A stretch of 64,000 bases of DNA from Microbacterium sp. Leaf288. Its GTDB lineage: Bacteria; Actinomycetota; Actinomycetes; Actinomycetales; Microbacteriaceae. The notes below the pieces were generated by a model. It searched no databases. It was not told the origin of the DNA and saw nothing but the letters and a program-made list of their open reading frames with translations. Where the stretch lies: assembly GCF_001422925.1 (NCBI RefSeq), contig NZ_LMNI01000001.1:1009-65008 (forward strand), written 5' to 3'. The position numbers and the translations under genes were made by a program. Shown piece after piece: positions 26,198 to 35,102 of the stretch; the stretch's first letter is position 1; every line of letters begins with the position of its first letter.

Positions 26198-27952
26198 ATG
26201 ACGCCAGGGGAGCGCGACTACCTTCATCGCGGAGTCATTTCATTCCTGCCGAAGAATGGCCGGCGTCCGGGCGTCGACCGTCTGCGCGATCGTATGGGAG
26301 TCCATCCTGATGGATTCGGCCCCGTGCAAGGCATCTCCGAGAGCTGGTCCTGGAACACGTCGCCGACGAAGGAGGGAGGCGCCGTCCTCCTCAGCGTGGG
26401 GGCGCGGCAAGGAGGGCACGATCTCGCCGCGGGGGACGTCCTGTCTTCGATGGGGGACCCGATGCTGGCCGCCCACTGCTCTTCACCGTATGCCGCGATG
26501 CGGCCGGGGCGCGAAGGCATCAGCGTGGTCATCGACTCGCTCGGCTTCCGTCAGATGTACGGGCTCGTGACAAGCGACTTCTCGGCTGTTTCGACATCGG
26601 CTCTCGCACTGTCCCTTCTGGCTGATGACGTGCGGATGAATCACGAAGCGCTCGCGCTGCAGAGTCACCTGGGCTGGCAGCTGGGCCATCAGACGCTGAT
26701 CCAGGACGTCGAGGTCTTGCCGTCGAGTGGTCTGATGACCGAGACAGGGTATGTCCCCGCGGATCGCTCCATGTCCGGGACTCCCCGGTCGAAAGATCCT
26801 GTCCGAGATGCCGCGGAAATGCTTCGAACACTCTTGAGCGGGTACCTGGATGAGCATCCCGATGCCGAACTGCAGCTGACGGGTGGCCTCGACTCACGAA
26901 TCATCCTTGCGGCTATTCCGCCGAGTCGCCGGCCAGGTCTTCGCGCGATGACTCTACGAGCGCCGGACAGCGAGGACGCCAGCATCGCCGCCGCCATTTC
27001 TGGCAGGTACGGACTCAGGCACGAAGTCAAGGACCTCATCGGTCCCGGCGTCCTCGACCCGGCCGAGGCGTTCCGGATGTGCTGCGCGGCTGCTCACCGG
27101 ATCGAGGCAAGCGCGGATCCGATCGCGCGCGCCGCCGTCGACCTGGCGGAAGGGGCTCTCGGCGATGCGCCACGGATCGAGGGGCTCGGCGGCGAAGTGG
27201 CTCGAGGGTTCTACTATCTGGGGTCACCCCGCTGGAGCCGCATCAGCGATCGTCGCATCCGGCGGCTCGCGCAATGGCGGCTCTTCTCCAACGAAGCGGT
27301 GTCGGCCGAGATCTTCGCACCGGACTTCGGCCGATGGGCGGCGGATTCGGCGCTGCGGCAGGTGGGGTCGGCGCTGCGGTCGGAGTCCGACTCGGACTGG
27401 CTGGAAGCCGTCGACGGGCTGTATCTGCACCAGAGAATGCGACGGTGGGCCGGCTCCCTGGCGTCTGCCACGTGCTTCGAGCGAGCAAAGTTCAACCCCA
27501 TGCTCGATCGAGCGTTCTTGGAGCTCGTGGGAACTCTGACTCCCGCCGAGAAGCAGAATGCCTTGTTCCTGGCTCGCGTGCTCGTCGAGCTCGACCCCGA
27601 CCTGGCGAACATTCCGCTGGACGGCCGGCCGACTCCGGCCGTGATCGCCTCGCGCTCCCGTTCCGGGCGCATCGTGAACACACGAGGGAAGCTGGTGAAG
27701 GCGGCGCGGAAAGTCCGTGCGCGAGTGTCTGGGTCGGCACCCCCGCCGGTGGGCGGGGAGCTCCTCGCGACGCTGGTCGTCGGTCATCTGCGATCGGATC
27801 GCGACGCCATCGAAGCACTCGCCGCCCACGACTTCATCAGCGCAGAGTGGCTGTCGAAGTTCGTGGACGGCGAGGTCGCTCCGTCTGTGGCGACGTGTTC
27901 CTTCCTGGTGAACCTGCTGGCGTTCGGTTCCCGGGTGTGGCGGACCTCCTAG
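26198..27952 (+). CDS. Asparagine synthase-like amidotransferase without nucleophilic Cys
   Basis: The 584-residue protein has the PP-loop ATP-pyrophosphatase signature LTGGLDSRIILA near residue 230, followed by ALRAPDSEDASIAAAI-type helices of the asparagine synthase C-terminal domain. The N-terminal half keeps remnants of a class-II glutaminase fold (GISVVIDSLGFRQMYGLV, LPSSGLMTETG). It begins MTPG, so the catalytic Cys2 of true glutaminases is absent. Such degenerate members activate a carboxylate with ATP for amide formation with a non-glutamine donor. In O-antigen loci, related proteins amidate uronic acids, and this locus also encodes WecC. The amidation role is an inference. GAAAGG precedes ATG 26198. 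Confidence 0.8.
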   Translation: MTPGERDYLHRGVISFLPKNGRRPGVDRLRDRMGVHPDGFGPVQGISESWSWNTSPTKEGGAVLLSVGARQGGHDLAAGDVLSSMGDPMLAAHCSSPYAAMRPGREGISVVIDSLGFRQMYGLVTSDFSAVSTSALALSLLADDVRMNHEALALQSHLGWQLGHQTLIQDVEVLPSSGLMTETGYVPADRSMSGTPRSKDPVRDAAEMLRTLLSGYLDEHPDAELQLTGGLDSRIILAAIPPSRRPGLRAMTLRAPDSEDASIAAAISGRYGLRHEVKDLIGPGVLDPAEAFRMCCAAAHRIEASADPIARAAVDLAEGALGDAPRIEGLGGEVARGFYYLGSPRWSRISDRRIRRLAQWRLFSNEAVSAEIFAPDFGRWAADSALRQVGSALRSESDSDWLEAVDGLYLHQRMRRWAGSLASATCFERAKFNPMLDRAFLELVGTLTPAEKQNALFLARVLVELDPDLANIPLDGRPTPAVIASRSRSGRIVNTRGKLVKAARKVRARVSGSAPPPVGGELLATLVVGHLRSDRDAIEALAAHDFISAEWLSKFVDGEVAPSVATCSFLVNLLAFGSRVWRTS

Positions 27953-29664
27953 CCGCCTACCGCCTTGAGGTCCTGGTCGCAGTAGTTGCGGGACAGCTCG
28001 TTTCCGGTTCCCGCCTTGTAGAAGGCGATCGCCCCATAGACCCAGTCGCCGCAGACGAACCGATTGCCGAGGATCTTGATGTTGGTCGCAGGCTGGGATG
28101 CGTCATACGAATCACCGCTGTTGCCACCGAAGATCGTGTAGGCGCCGCCCGAGATCAAGTTGTCCTCGAGCGTCGTGTTCTGCGCGTGGCCGAAGTCCGC
28201 GTAGATGGTGAGCGCTGCCGAGAGCCCGCCGCCTCCACTGGTCGGAGTATTCGCCAAGAGGGCGGTGTTGTGCCGCACGGTGACCTGGAGAGCCCCACCG
28301 TGTGTCGAGATCCCGGAGTGGTGATCACCGGGCAGGTGGCCCAGGTCGTGGATCCAGTTGTCGGTGATCGTTCCGTTGTATTCGACGGTGATGCCGTTAC
28401 CGGTACCCGAGATGTCGTTGCCCTGGACCACCACGTTCGGCGCCTCGCCGTAGATGTCCCGTACACCGGAGCGTGCACGGTGCGTGCAGCCCGCCGGTGT
28501 GCCGATCAACTCGTTCCTCTGGATGGTCGCGTTGGATCCCCGGTACGAGGCGTCCGAACCGCGGTATCGGATCGCGATGACGTCGTTGTCCGATGAACCG
28601 CCGCACACGCTGACGCGGGAGTCGGTGAGGAGTGCGTTCGGGTGATCGATCACGACCTGGCCGGCGATGTCGAGATTCTTCATCACTGCTCCGGCCGCCG
28701 TCGTACGCACGACCTTCAGGTTGCTGTCCCATCTCCAGCCGGGGCCGGACGTCGCCTGTGCGGGGACGCTGGTGAAGGTCCCGGTGTTGGGGCCGGTGTT
28801 GGTGGCGTCCGGGTAGCCGCACTTGCTGGGCCGCTCCGCACAGTTCACCGACGTGCCGGTGCCGCCACCGCTCGTCGGGGTGGGCGTGGGAGTCGGAGTC
28901 GTGCTTGTGGGTGTCGGCGTGGGGGTTGCCGTCGGCTGCGGAGTCGGGGTCGGGGTCGTCGTCGGCGTGGGGGTTGCCGTCGCCCGGGGAGTCGCGGTCG
29001 GAGAAGTCGTCGGCGTGGGGGTTGCCGTCGGCTGGTTCCCGTCTCGGGACGACGGTTCGAAGCGGATGTCCACGAGATAGTTCGAGCCCTTGTAGGAGTT
29101 CCGCGGGAAGCTAGACGCTCCATAGCTGTATACGCCGGCGTTGGCGGGGAGGGTGAACCCGTTCTGGTTCCGTGTGCGAAGCAGGTCGTTCTCGGTGACC
29201 GGGTAGCGGCCGCGCGGCGCGTGATACGAGACGACGTAGGTCTTGCCTGCTTGGAGGCTGACGGCCTGCTTCAGCGCGACGGTGCGCCAGCCTTCCTGCG
29301 ACGTGGGGGCGAACTGCGTCGTCGCCAGCCGTCGACCATCCGCTGACCACAGTGATGCCGTGGTCACCCCGGAGGTGCGAGCGCCCTGGTAGTACTGCAG
29401 GGCGGTTACGTCGCCGTTCGCATCGGGCCGGAAAGTGACTCCGAGCTCCACCGCGGTGACGTCGGAGTCGGCGGAGACCTTGGGCGTCAGATCATCCGCA
29501 AAAATGCCTGTGGGCACCGGGCCTGCGACGGCCGGTACAGCCACCAGGGCGGTTGCGGCGATCACTCCGGCACCCAGGAGTGCCGTGAGCCATCGAGTCC
29601 ACGTCACTCTTTGGGAATGCGCCCGGCGTGCGCCGGCGCGAGTCTGAGGGGGTGTTTTACGCAT
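27949..29664 (-). CDS. Secreted DUF4082 / right-handed beta-helix protein
   Basis: The 571-residue exported protein starts at ATG 29664 behind GGGAG. A long Arg-rich N-terminus precedes a hydrophobic segment ending AVPAVAG. A DUF4082 domain follows (about 55-200; VELGVTFRPDANGDVTALQYYQG and a YLVDIRFEP end), then a Pro/Thr repeat linker (about 205-265) and a C-terminal parallel beta-helix (about 280-571). The helix has repeated N-x-I / D-N-x-I turns such as IQRNELIG, VVQGNDISGTGNGITV and TLEDNLISGGAYTIFGG. Beta-helices of this type often bind or cleave polysaccharides. A lyase activity is possible, but no catalytic set is obvious. It sits within the polysaccharide locus and shares DUF4082 with the giant gene at 41464. 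Confidence 0.87.
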   Translation of the reverse strand: MRKTPPQTRAGARRAHSQRVTWTRWLTALLGAGVIAATALVAVPAVAGPVPTGIFADDLTPKVSADSDVTAVELGVTFRPDANGDVTALQYYQGARTSGVTTASLWSADGRRLATTQFAPTSQEGWRTVALKQAVSLQAGKTYVVSYHAPRGRYPVTENDLLRTRNQNGFTLPANAGVYSYGASSFPRNSYKGSNYLVDIRFEPSSRDGNQPTATPTPTTSPTATPRATATPTPTTTPTPTPQPTATPTPTPTSTTPTPTPTPTSGGGTGTSVNCAERPSKCGYPDATNTGPNTGTFTSVPAQATSGPGWRWDSNLKVVRTTAAGAVMKNLDIAGQVVIDHPNALLTDSRVSVCGGSSDNDVIAIRYRGSDASYRGSNATIQRNELIGTPAGCTHRARSGVRDIYGEAPNVVVQGNDISGTGNGITVEYNGTITDNWIHDLGHLPGDHHSGISTHGGALQVTVRHNTALLANTPTSGGGGLSAALTIYADFGHAQNTTLEDNLISGGAYTIFGGNSGDSYDASQPATNIKILGNRFVCGDWVYGAIAFYKAGTGNELSRNYCDQDLKAVGG

Positions 29665-29892
29665 GCGTATACTCCCATGCATTGGGGATTCGGGGGAAGG
29701 GCCCAGCGTAACTCGGAGGTTTCTTCGAGAGCGTTTCCATGAGGAGATCCTCACTGTGGGTCACGCTCTTCTCACGCTCCGCTCATATGCGTCCCGGCGC
29801 CGCCCCCCGCAGTCGAGCGCGCTTCACCTCCCTGAGAATCCGGTCCGGCCCCTGCCTCAATGGTCCACCTCGACAGACCGCGACTCAATCGG

Positions 29893-30789
29893 TCAGCGAG
29901 GTACGAGGTGGCGGCCGCATGCCAGTTCGCTGGGCCGCAAGCGTGGGTACAAGAGGGCCTTGATGGATGCTTTCGACTGAGAGTGGCCTCGGATCACCCA
30001 CGTGAGTTCGGACAGAACAGTGAGTGCCCAGTAGGCAGCACCGGCGTATATGGGATGGGACCGCGCGTAGTAGCGCACCCGGTTGATGATCTGCATGACG
30101 TGAGTCCGATCGTTCCGGCCGGACCCGCCCCCGGCGTGGACTGCCAGCGCAGCCGGGGTGAAGCGCACGACCCATCCGTCAGCACGTGCCCGCGCGCAGT
30201 AGTCCGTCTCCTCGGAGTAGAGGAAGTACGTCTCGTCCCACTCTCCTACCTCGAGCGAGCACGCTCGACGCACGAGCAGTGCCGCTCCCAATGCCCAGTC
30301 GATGGACGCGGCGTGGTCGTACGCGACCTCCTCCTGAACGTACTCCGAGAAGGCGGGCAGCCCCGTGAATCCGAGACCTACAGCACGCAAGAGTGTCGGT
30401 TCTCGACGCTGGGAGCGTTCCAGTTCACCGTTGGGGCCGAGCACCTTCGGCGCCACGATCCCGACGTTCGGCGCGTCGAGTTCCGCCAAGAGGCCGCGAA
30501 TGGCGTCAGGGGCCAGCTCGAGGTCAGGGTTCAGAATGAGATGTGCCTCGGCATGAGGACTGTGTTCGATTCCTCGGTTTATCCCGGCTGCGTAGCCCTT
30601 GTTCGCGCTCTGGATGACCTCGACCCACGGAAACTGGGCGAGCTGTGCGAGTGTGTCGTCTGTCGATGCGTTGTCGACCACGATCACCCGGGGAGTTCCA
30701 CCGGGGTAGGCCGGATCGATCGATCGCAACAGGCGGCCGACGGAGTCGCCGCTGTTGTAGGTGACGATGACGATCGCCAAACCTCCCAT
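29893..30789 (-). CDS. Family 2 glycosyltransferase (rhamnosyltransferase-like)
   Basis: This is a 298-residue GT-A enzyme with AIVIVTYNSGDSVGRLLRSI, VIVVDNASTDDTLAQLAQF, the acceptor-region LILNPDLEL (NPD replaces DxD, as in rhamnosyltransferases), WALGAALLVRR and FLYSEETDYCARARADGW. These are the hallmarks of the RfbF/WsaE-like group. It is probably a cytoplasmic, membrane-associated enzyme that extends the repeat unit, with rhamnose as a likely but unproven donor. AAGGAGA stands 7 nt before ATG 30789. The 228 bases between this gene and the beta-helix gene contain that gene's promoter region and no other gene. Confidence 0.87.
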   Translation of the reverse strand: MGGLAIVIVTYNSGDSVGRLLRSIDPAYPGGTPRVIVVDNASTDDTLAQLAQFPWVEVIQSANKGYAAGINRGIEHSPHAEAHLILNPDLELAPDAIRGLLAELDAPNVGIVAPKVLGPNGELERSQRREPTLLRAVGLGFTGLPAFSEYVQEEVAYDHAASIDWALGAALLVRRACSLEVGEWDETYFLYSEETDYCARARADGWVVRFTPAALAVHAGGGSGRNDRTHVMQIINRVRYYARSHPIYAGAAYWALTVLSELTWVIRGHSQSKASIKALLYPRLRPSELACGRHLVPR

Positions 30790-30867
30790 GCGCGTCTCCT
30801 TGGCACGGTCCGATGAATGACGAGACCGAGGTTACCGGCTCCCCCCTGTCCGCTATAGCGTCTGGAT

Positions 30868-32076
30868 GTGAAGCTTCTTCTTGTGGCGCCGACGATAGAC
30901 TCCGGCGACGTCGGCGAGGCGTGGGTGGCGTTCCAGTGGGCGGACCACCTATCGAAGCGGCACGAGGTGACCGTCCTCAGCTATCGCAAGCGCGGTGCGC
31001 CGGAGATCGGCCCGCAACTGCCGCACGCGCGGGTGATCGAGTGGGTGGAGCCCGCTCTCATCGGCCGGTTGGAGCGGTTCAACAGCCTCCTGAAGCCGGG
31101 CTACTTCACGTTCGCCCGTAAAGCTCGACGGTGGATACGGGGTGCCATCGCCGGAGGCCAGCGATTCGACCTGGCGCATCAGGTCGTACCCGTCGCGATG
31201 AGGTACCCCAGTCCCCTCAGAGGCGGCCCGCTGCCGTACGTGATCGGACCGGTAGGCGGCAGCTTGGAGTCCCCGGTCGGCTTTCGGGACGAGGAAACAG
31301 GTCCGTGGTATCAGCGGCTTCGCCGTCTGGACGCGTGGCGGATACGGTACGACCCGTGGCTGCGTGCGACGTACGAGCGGGCAGCCTGCGTGATCGGGAT
31401 AGCGGACTACGTCAGTGAGCGGCTTTCGGGTCTGCACGTCAAGAGGCTGGAGATCCTCAGCGAGACGGCCCTTCCCGAAGCGCCCGCGGTGCAGCCGCGC
31501 GAGCAGGTCGAAGCAACCACATCTCGGCCGCTGCGGGTGCTCTTCGTCGGCCGGGTCATCCGCACCAAGGGGGTTCGGGATCTGGTCGCGGCGATGGGGC
31601 GTCTGCGGGATGTCCCCGTCGTCGTGGACATCGTCGGCGATGGGTTCGATCTCGCCGCATGTCAGGAGCTCGTCCGGGCGCAGGGGCTGTCGGAGGGCGT
31701 TCGGTTCCACGGCCGTCGCTCCAGGGCGGAGGTTGAGCAGTTCTACGACCGAGCCGACGTCTTCGCCTTCCCGAGCTACCGCGAGCCCGGAGGAAATGTG
31801 ATCTTCGAGGCAATGGGGCATTGGCTGCCGCTCATCGTCTGTGATCGTGGAGGGCCGTCCGCTGCGGTGAACTCCGAATGCGCGTTGATCTTGCCCGCGA
31901 TCTCTCCAGATCAATTGGCCGGAGACCTTGCGGACGCCATCCGGCGTTTGGCGTTCGACCCAGAGCTGCGGGGCCGGATGGGGGTTGCGGCCAGGCAACG
32001 ACTTCTGGAGGTGGGTCTGTGGGGCCCGAAGATGGACCGGGTGGATGAGATCTACGCGTCCGTCCTGTCGACATAG
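30868..32076 (+). CDS. Family 4 glycosyltransferase
   Basis: The 402-residue GT-B enzyme starts with KLLLVAPTIDSGDVGEAW. A second domain begins LRVLFVGRVIRTKGVRDLV near residue 215, with VVDIVGDGFDLA and the donor-site EPGGNVIFEAM (the E-x7-E pattern of GT4). It probably acts on a nucleotide sugar at the inner membrane. The GTG start has no Shine-Dalgarno; TATAGC is 8 nt upstream, a leaderless arrangement. Its 3' end overlaps the convergent polymerase/ligase gene by 25 bases. Confidence 0.87.
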   Translation: MKLLLVAPTIDSGDVGEAWVAFQWADHLSKRHEVTVLSYRKRGAPEIGPQLPHARVIEWVEPALIGRLERFNSLLKPGYFTFARKARRWIRGAIAGGQRFDLAHQVVPVAMRYPSPLRGGPLPYVIGPVGGSLESPVGFRDEETGPWYQRLRRLDAWRIRYDPWLRATYERAACVIGIADYVSERLSGLHVKRLEILSETALPEAPAVQPREQVEATTSRPLRVLFVGRVIRTKGVRDLVAAMGRLRDVPVVVDIVGDGFDLAACQELVRAQGLSEGVRFHGRRSRAEVEQFYDRADVFAFPSYREPGGNVIFEAMGHWLPLIVCDRGGPSAAVNSECALILPAISPDQLAGDLADAIRRLAFDPELRGRMGVAARQRLLEVGLWGPKMDRVDEIYASVLST

Positions 32077-33392
32077 CGATGTTCGGCCACCTGCCACAGG
32101 CGGTACGTGGCGCCGCAGAGGCCCATCATGAGAAACCACAGACCCGGCACCATGGGAAACGAGAAGCCATCGAAGAGTGCAAGGCTGACGGCGCCGCTGC
32201 CCGTTGACGCTGCCACGGCGGCGGCCGCTCCGCGCAACCTGGCGTCGTTCGATCGAAGGTAGACCCGGGCGGCGCTCCACAGGCTCGTCGCGATCAGTAT
32301 GAGCAACGCGATCACGCCGAGGAATCCGATCTCGACCAGCAGGAGCAGATACTCGTTGTCGAAGATCCGGTAGCGCGGAAGAAATGTTCCGATGCCGCGG
32401 CCGAACAGCGGCGCCTGTGAGATGTAGGCATCCGCGATCGCGTAGCTTTCCACGCGGGACGTCACAGAAGAGTCGCCCTGCCCGATCGCCGAAAAGAGTC
32501 CGAGGATGGAGCCGGCCACTCCGGGCACCGCGAGGAACACTACGGCGAGGAGCCCTGTCAATCCACCGATGGCCGCGATCCGTTGCCTCGGCGTCCAGGT
32601 CAACGCCAAAGCGATGGCACCAACGGCGAGCCCGATCACGGCCGATCGTGACAGCGACAGCACGATGGCCAGCCCCATGGCGAGCGCCGGCCACCAGCGT
32701 GCGAGAAGGCTCAGCCGGCCTGCGCCGGCGATCGGCAGTTGACCGACGCCGCGGGCGAGGGCGAGCGGCAAGAGCATCGTCATCACTGCGCCGAACTCGA
32801 TCGGATGGACGGAGGTTCCGGCTGGCCTCGTAAAACCCTCACGCAGCGTTGCACTGAAAACGGCTTGGTGCGCTTCCAGTCCGGGAATCGAAATCTGGTC
32901 CACCCAATACTGACCGGTGACGAACTGAAACAGACCGAAGAGCGCCAGCAGGCCACCGAGAGTGGCAAGGTAATGCAAGAGGTCGAGCAGGCGCTCTGCG
33001 TTCGGGATCCCGTCGTGGGCGAGGAGCATGGCTCCGAACCAGCCGGCGATGGAGATCAACGTCAAGGTACTGACGCTGACCTCTTCCCCGCTGATCGGTC
33101 GAGCCATTCCGACGTAGAACGACGCCAGGATCATGGCGGTGAAGATCACCAACGCTCCGATGACCGGTGATGACTGCTGCGCGTGTGTTCGTTGGATCCG
33201 CGCCAGGCTCCACCAGACGAGGCAGCACAAAGCCAGCAGCAGGGCGGGAGAGCCGGCGCCGCGGAGAACCGCGACGACGAACTGCGACGGGAGTACGAGC
33301 CTGACCGTGATGAAGACGATCAGGACGCTCGTCGCATCCGGCCCGCGTCCGGTTCGATCGGTCGGCGTGAGGCCTGCAACGAGAGCCGACAA
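32052..33392 (-). CDS. O-antigen ligase/polymerase-like membrane protein (Wzy-like)
   Basis: The 446-residue protein has about 11-12 membrane helices and the O-antigen ligase/Wzy domain: a large loop containing ATLREGFTRPAGTSVHPIEF and, near the C-terminus, APLFGRGIGTFLPRYRIFDNEYL. The family joins polymerised or single repeat units at the outer face of the membrane. The start is most likely TTG 33392, because GAGGAG overlaps the stop of the preceding Wzz-like gene at the right distance. Other in-frame starts would require long overlap with that gene. The role as polymerase and not ligase is inferred, since no lipid A acceptor exists in this lineage. Confidence 0.82.
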   Translation of the reverse strand: MSALVAGLTPTDRTGRGPDATSVLIVFITVRLVLPSQFVVAVLRGAGSPALLLALCCLVWWSLARIQRTHAQQSSPVIGALVIFTAMILASFYVGMARPISGEEVSVSTLTLISIAGWFGAMLLAHDGIPNAERLLDLLHYLATLGGLLALFGLFQFVTGQYWVDQISIPGLEAHQAVFSATLREGFTRPAGTSVHPIEFGAVMTMLLPLALARGVGQLPIAGAGRLSLLARWWPALAMGLAIVLSLSRSAVIGLAVGAIALALTWTPRQRIAAIGGLTGLLAVVFLAVPGVAGSILGLFSAIGQGDSSVTSRVESYAIADAYISQAPLFGRGIGTFLPRYRIFDNEYLLLLVEIGFLGVIALLILIATSLWSAARVYLRSNDARLRGAAAAVAASTGSGAVSLALFDGFSFPMVPGLWFLMMGLCGATYRLWQVAEHRYVDRTDA

Positions 33393-33402
33393 ACCCCACT
33401 CC

Positions 33403-34239
33403 TCAGGACTGTTCGGACACCGCTGCGGCGGGCTGTGGAACGTCCGCGTCGGCAAGCGATCTCTCCAGATCGTCTTCGCCGACGCTGCGGTGATGTCGTC
33501 GCAGGGAGGAGTCGCTCTCGAGAGGAGTGCTTCCGCGACGGTCGGGGGGAAGATCCTCGACAGCGTCTTCGGGCGCCGACTCGACGCCGGGCTCATCCGA
33601 GTCATCCTCGTCGAGGGCATCGCGGGCACGGATGCGACGTGCCTCGCGGCGAAGCAGGACGTTGTCCAGCAGCACCAGCAGGATCAGCGAGAGACCGAGA
33701 CCGACGATGCCTCCCACGACGGCTCCGACCAGCTTGTCGCGACCGACGGGCTCCGCATCGGCGTCGACCACCAGCACCGATGAGGTCACGCGGTTCCGGC
33801 CGTCGACGCCGACAGCCGACTGCAGCTCGGCGAGGCGAGGGGGCACCATCGCGACCAGCAGATCCCGCACTTCCAGAGCCGAGGCCTCGGACTTGTCCTG
33901 GACCTGGATGCGGACGATCGGTCCGCTGGAACTCGGATCGGGGCCGACCTCAGCCTCCGCAGTCGGGGATGCCGCCTCGATCTGACGTGTGACTGCCTGA
34001 TCGGACAGAGCCTTGCCGAGCAGATCCACAGTGAGATCCAGTCCGCCCAGCTGAAGGAATGGATTGCCCTCGGCGGGGACTGTGGAAGCGGGAGGCAGCA
34101 GCAGGACCGACGCTGTGGCTTGATAGGTGGGCTTCGCAATGTAATACCCGGCAACTGCGAGTCCTGCGGTGAAGACCAACCCCACGAGTGCGAGAATCCA
34201 TCGCCGCCGCACGATCATCGCCAGGTTGCTCAGATACAA
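33403..34239 (-). CDS. Wzz-like chain-length determinant (YveK/CapA type)
   Basis: The 278-residue protein has a first membrane helix at about 15-34 and an extracytoplasmic domain. The domain starts IAKPTYQATASVLLLPPAS and continues with coiled-coil-like ALEVRDLLVAMVPPRLAELQ. A second helix (about 168-195) follows, then a cytoplasmic, strongly acidic and Ser/Arg-rich tail of about 80 residues. This is the polysaccharide co-polymerase topology that controls chain length. The Wzz proteins of Gram-positive bacteria normally work with a tyrosine kinase, which is absent from this window. It is upstream of, and coupled to, the ligase-like gene. Confidence 0.82.
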   Translation of the reverse strand: MYLSNLAMIVRRRWILALVGLVFTAGLAVAGYYIAKPTYQATASVLLLPPASTVPAEGNPFLQLGGLDLTVDLLGKALSDQAVTRQIEAASPTAEAEVGPDPSSSGPIVRIQVQDKSEASALEVRDLLVAMVPPRLAELQSAVGVDGRNRVTSSVLVVDADAEPVGRDKLVGAVVGGIVGLGLSLILLVLLDNVLLRREARRIRARDALDEDDSDEPGVESAPEDAVEDLPPDRRGSTPLESDSSLRRHHRSVGEDDLERSLADADVPQPAAAVSEQS

Positions 34240-34290
34240 CGGACTGCCTCTCGCGTCTCAGCTTCATTGCCGACCACTCGCGACCGCAAG

Positions 34291-34300
34291 TAGTATATTT
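34291..34300. promoter_or_regulatory. Overlapping divergent -10 boxes
   Basis: TATACT (leftward, 34297-34292) and TATATT (rightward, 34294-34299) overlap in the AT-rich spot TAGTATATTT. This lies between the two divergent Wzz-like genes, 53 and 47 bases from their starts. Transcription from the two sides should compete. -35 boxes are not obvious. Confidence 0.45.
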
Positions 34301-34346
34301 TACGTCCTCAACGTCCGGATCGGTGGCAGGATCGGGGTCCAAAACG

Positions 34347-35102
34347 GTGACGATCTGGGATCTTCTTGCCCTGTGGAGACGACAATGGGTGGTCACCCTT
34401 TTGTGCGTCGCGATGGGAGCATTCGGCGTTGCGCAGGCACGAAATGTGCAGACGGTGTACTGGGGGTCGACCTCGGTGGTGATCGTCGCCCCGTACCTGA
34501 AGGGTTACCTCACGCCACTTGGTGGCGATGTCATCCCCTTGGCCGGCGTCGTGGAGAAACTGCTGAACAACGACAGGAATGCGCCGCCGGCGGTCAGTCC
34601 CGACGCAAGCATCATCGATCGGGGAATTTACGATGGTGTCGTCGCCGACGTTCCCGACTACGGCGGACAATGGGCGAAGAACTACACGAATCCGATGATC
34701 GTGGTGCAGGCGTCTGCGTCGGACCCCGACACTGTCACGCAGCGGATCGCGGAAGAGACGGCGCGGATCGATGAGATCCTCGCCACGCTTCAGGCGGACG
34801 CGGGGGTTTCCCTGAGGGCGGAGGCCACCAGCCTTGCGCTGCCTCCCACCCCTGTCGCTGTGCAGGCCAGCGGAGTCGCTTCGCGAGCATTCCTGGCAGC
34901 GGTGGTGCTCAGCATCCTGGGAATCCTCATCGTCCCGTTCGGCGCGGACCGGCTGGCGGTCGCCTACCGAAAGGCGCGACGGTCCCCTGCGGCCCGCCCG
35001 CAGGCTCAGGCTCCGGCGTCGAATTCTGCCGGTGATCTGCCCAGCCCCAAGAACGCTGCGATGGCGTCGACACCGCGACGAGCCGCCGCGCCGTCGCCGT
35101 AG
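34347..35102 (+). CDS. Wzz-like membrane protein (polysaccharide co-polymerase family)
   Basis: The 251-residue protein starts at GTG 34347 with a short cytoplasmic segment TIWDLLALWRRQW, then a membrane helix (about 15-35) and an extracytoplasmic domain. A second helix lies near 178-200 (FLAAVVLSILGILIVPFGAD), followed by an Ala/Pro/Ser-rich cytoplasmic tail. The opening motif and the two-helix topology match the Wzz/YveK group, although the periplasmic-type domain is poorly conserved. It is divergent from the other Wzz-like gene. Its last 97 bases overlap the convergent wecB-like gene, which is unusually long for an overlap. Confidence 0.7.
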   Translation: MTIWDLLALWRRQWVVTLLCVAMGAFGVAQARNVQTVYWGSTSVVIVAPYLKGYLTPLGGDVIPLAGVVEKLLNNDRNAPPAVSPDASIIDRGIYDGVVADVPDYGGQWAKNYTNPMIVVQASASDPDTVTQRIAEETARIDEILATLQADAGVSLRAEATSLALPPTPVAVQASGVASRAFLAAVVLSILGILIVPFGADRLAVAYRKARRSPAARPQAQAPASNSAGDLPSPKNAAMASTPRRAAAPSP

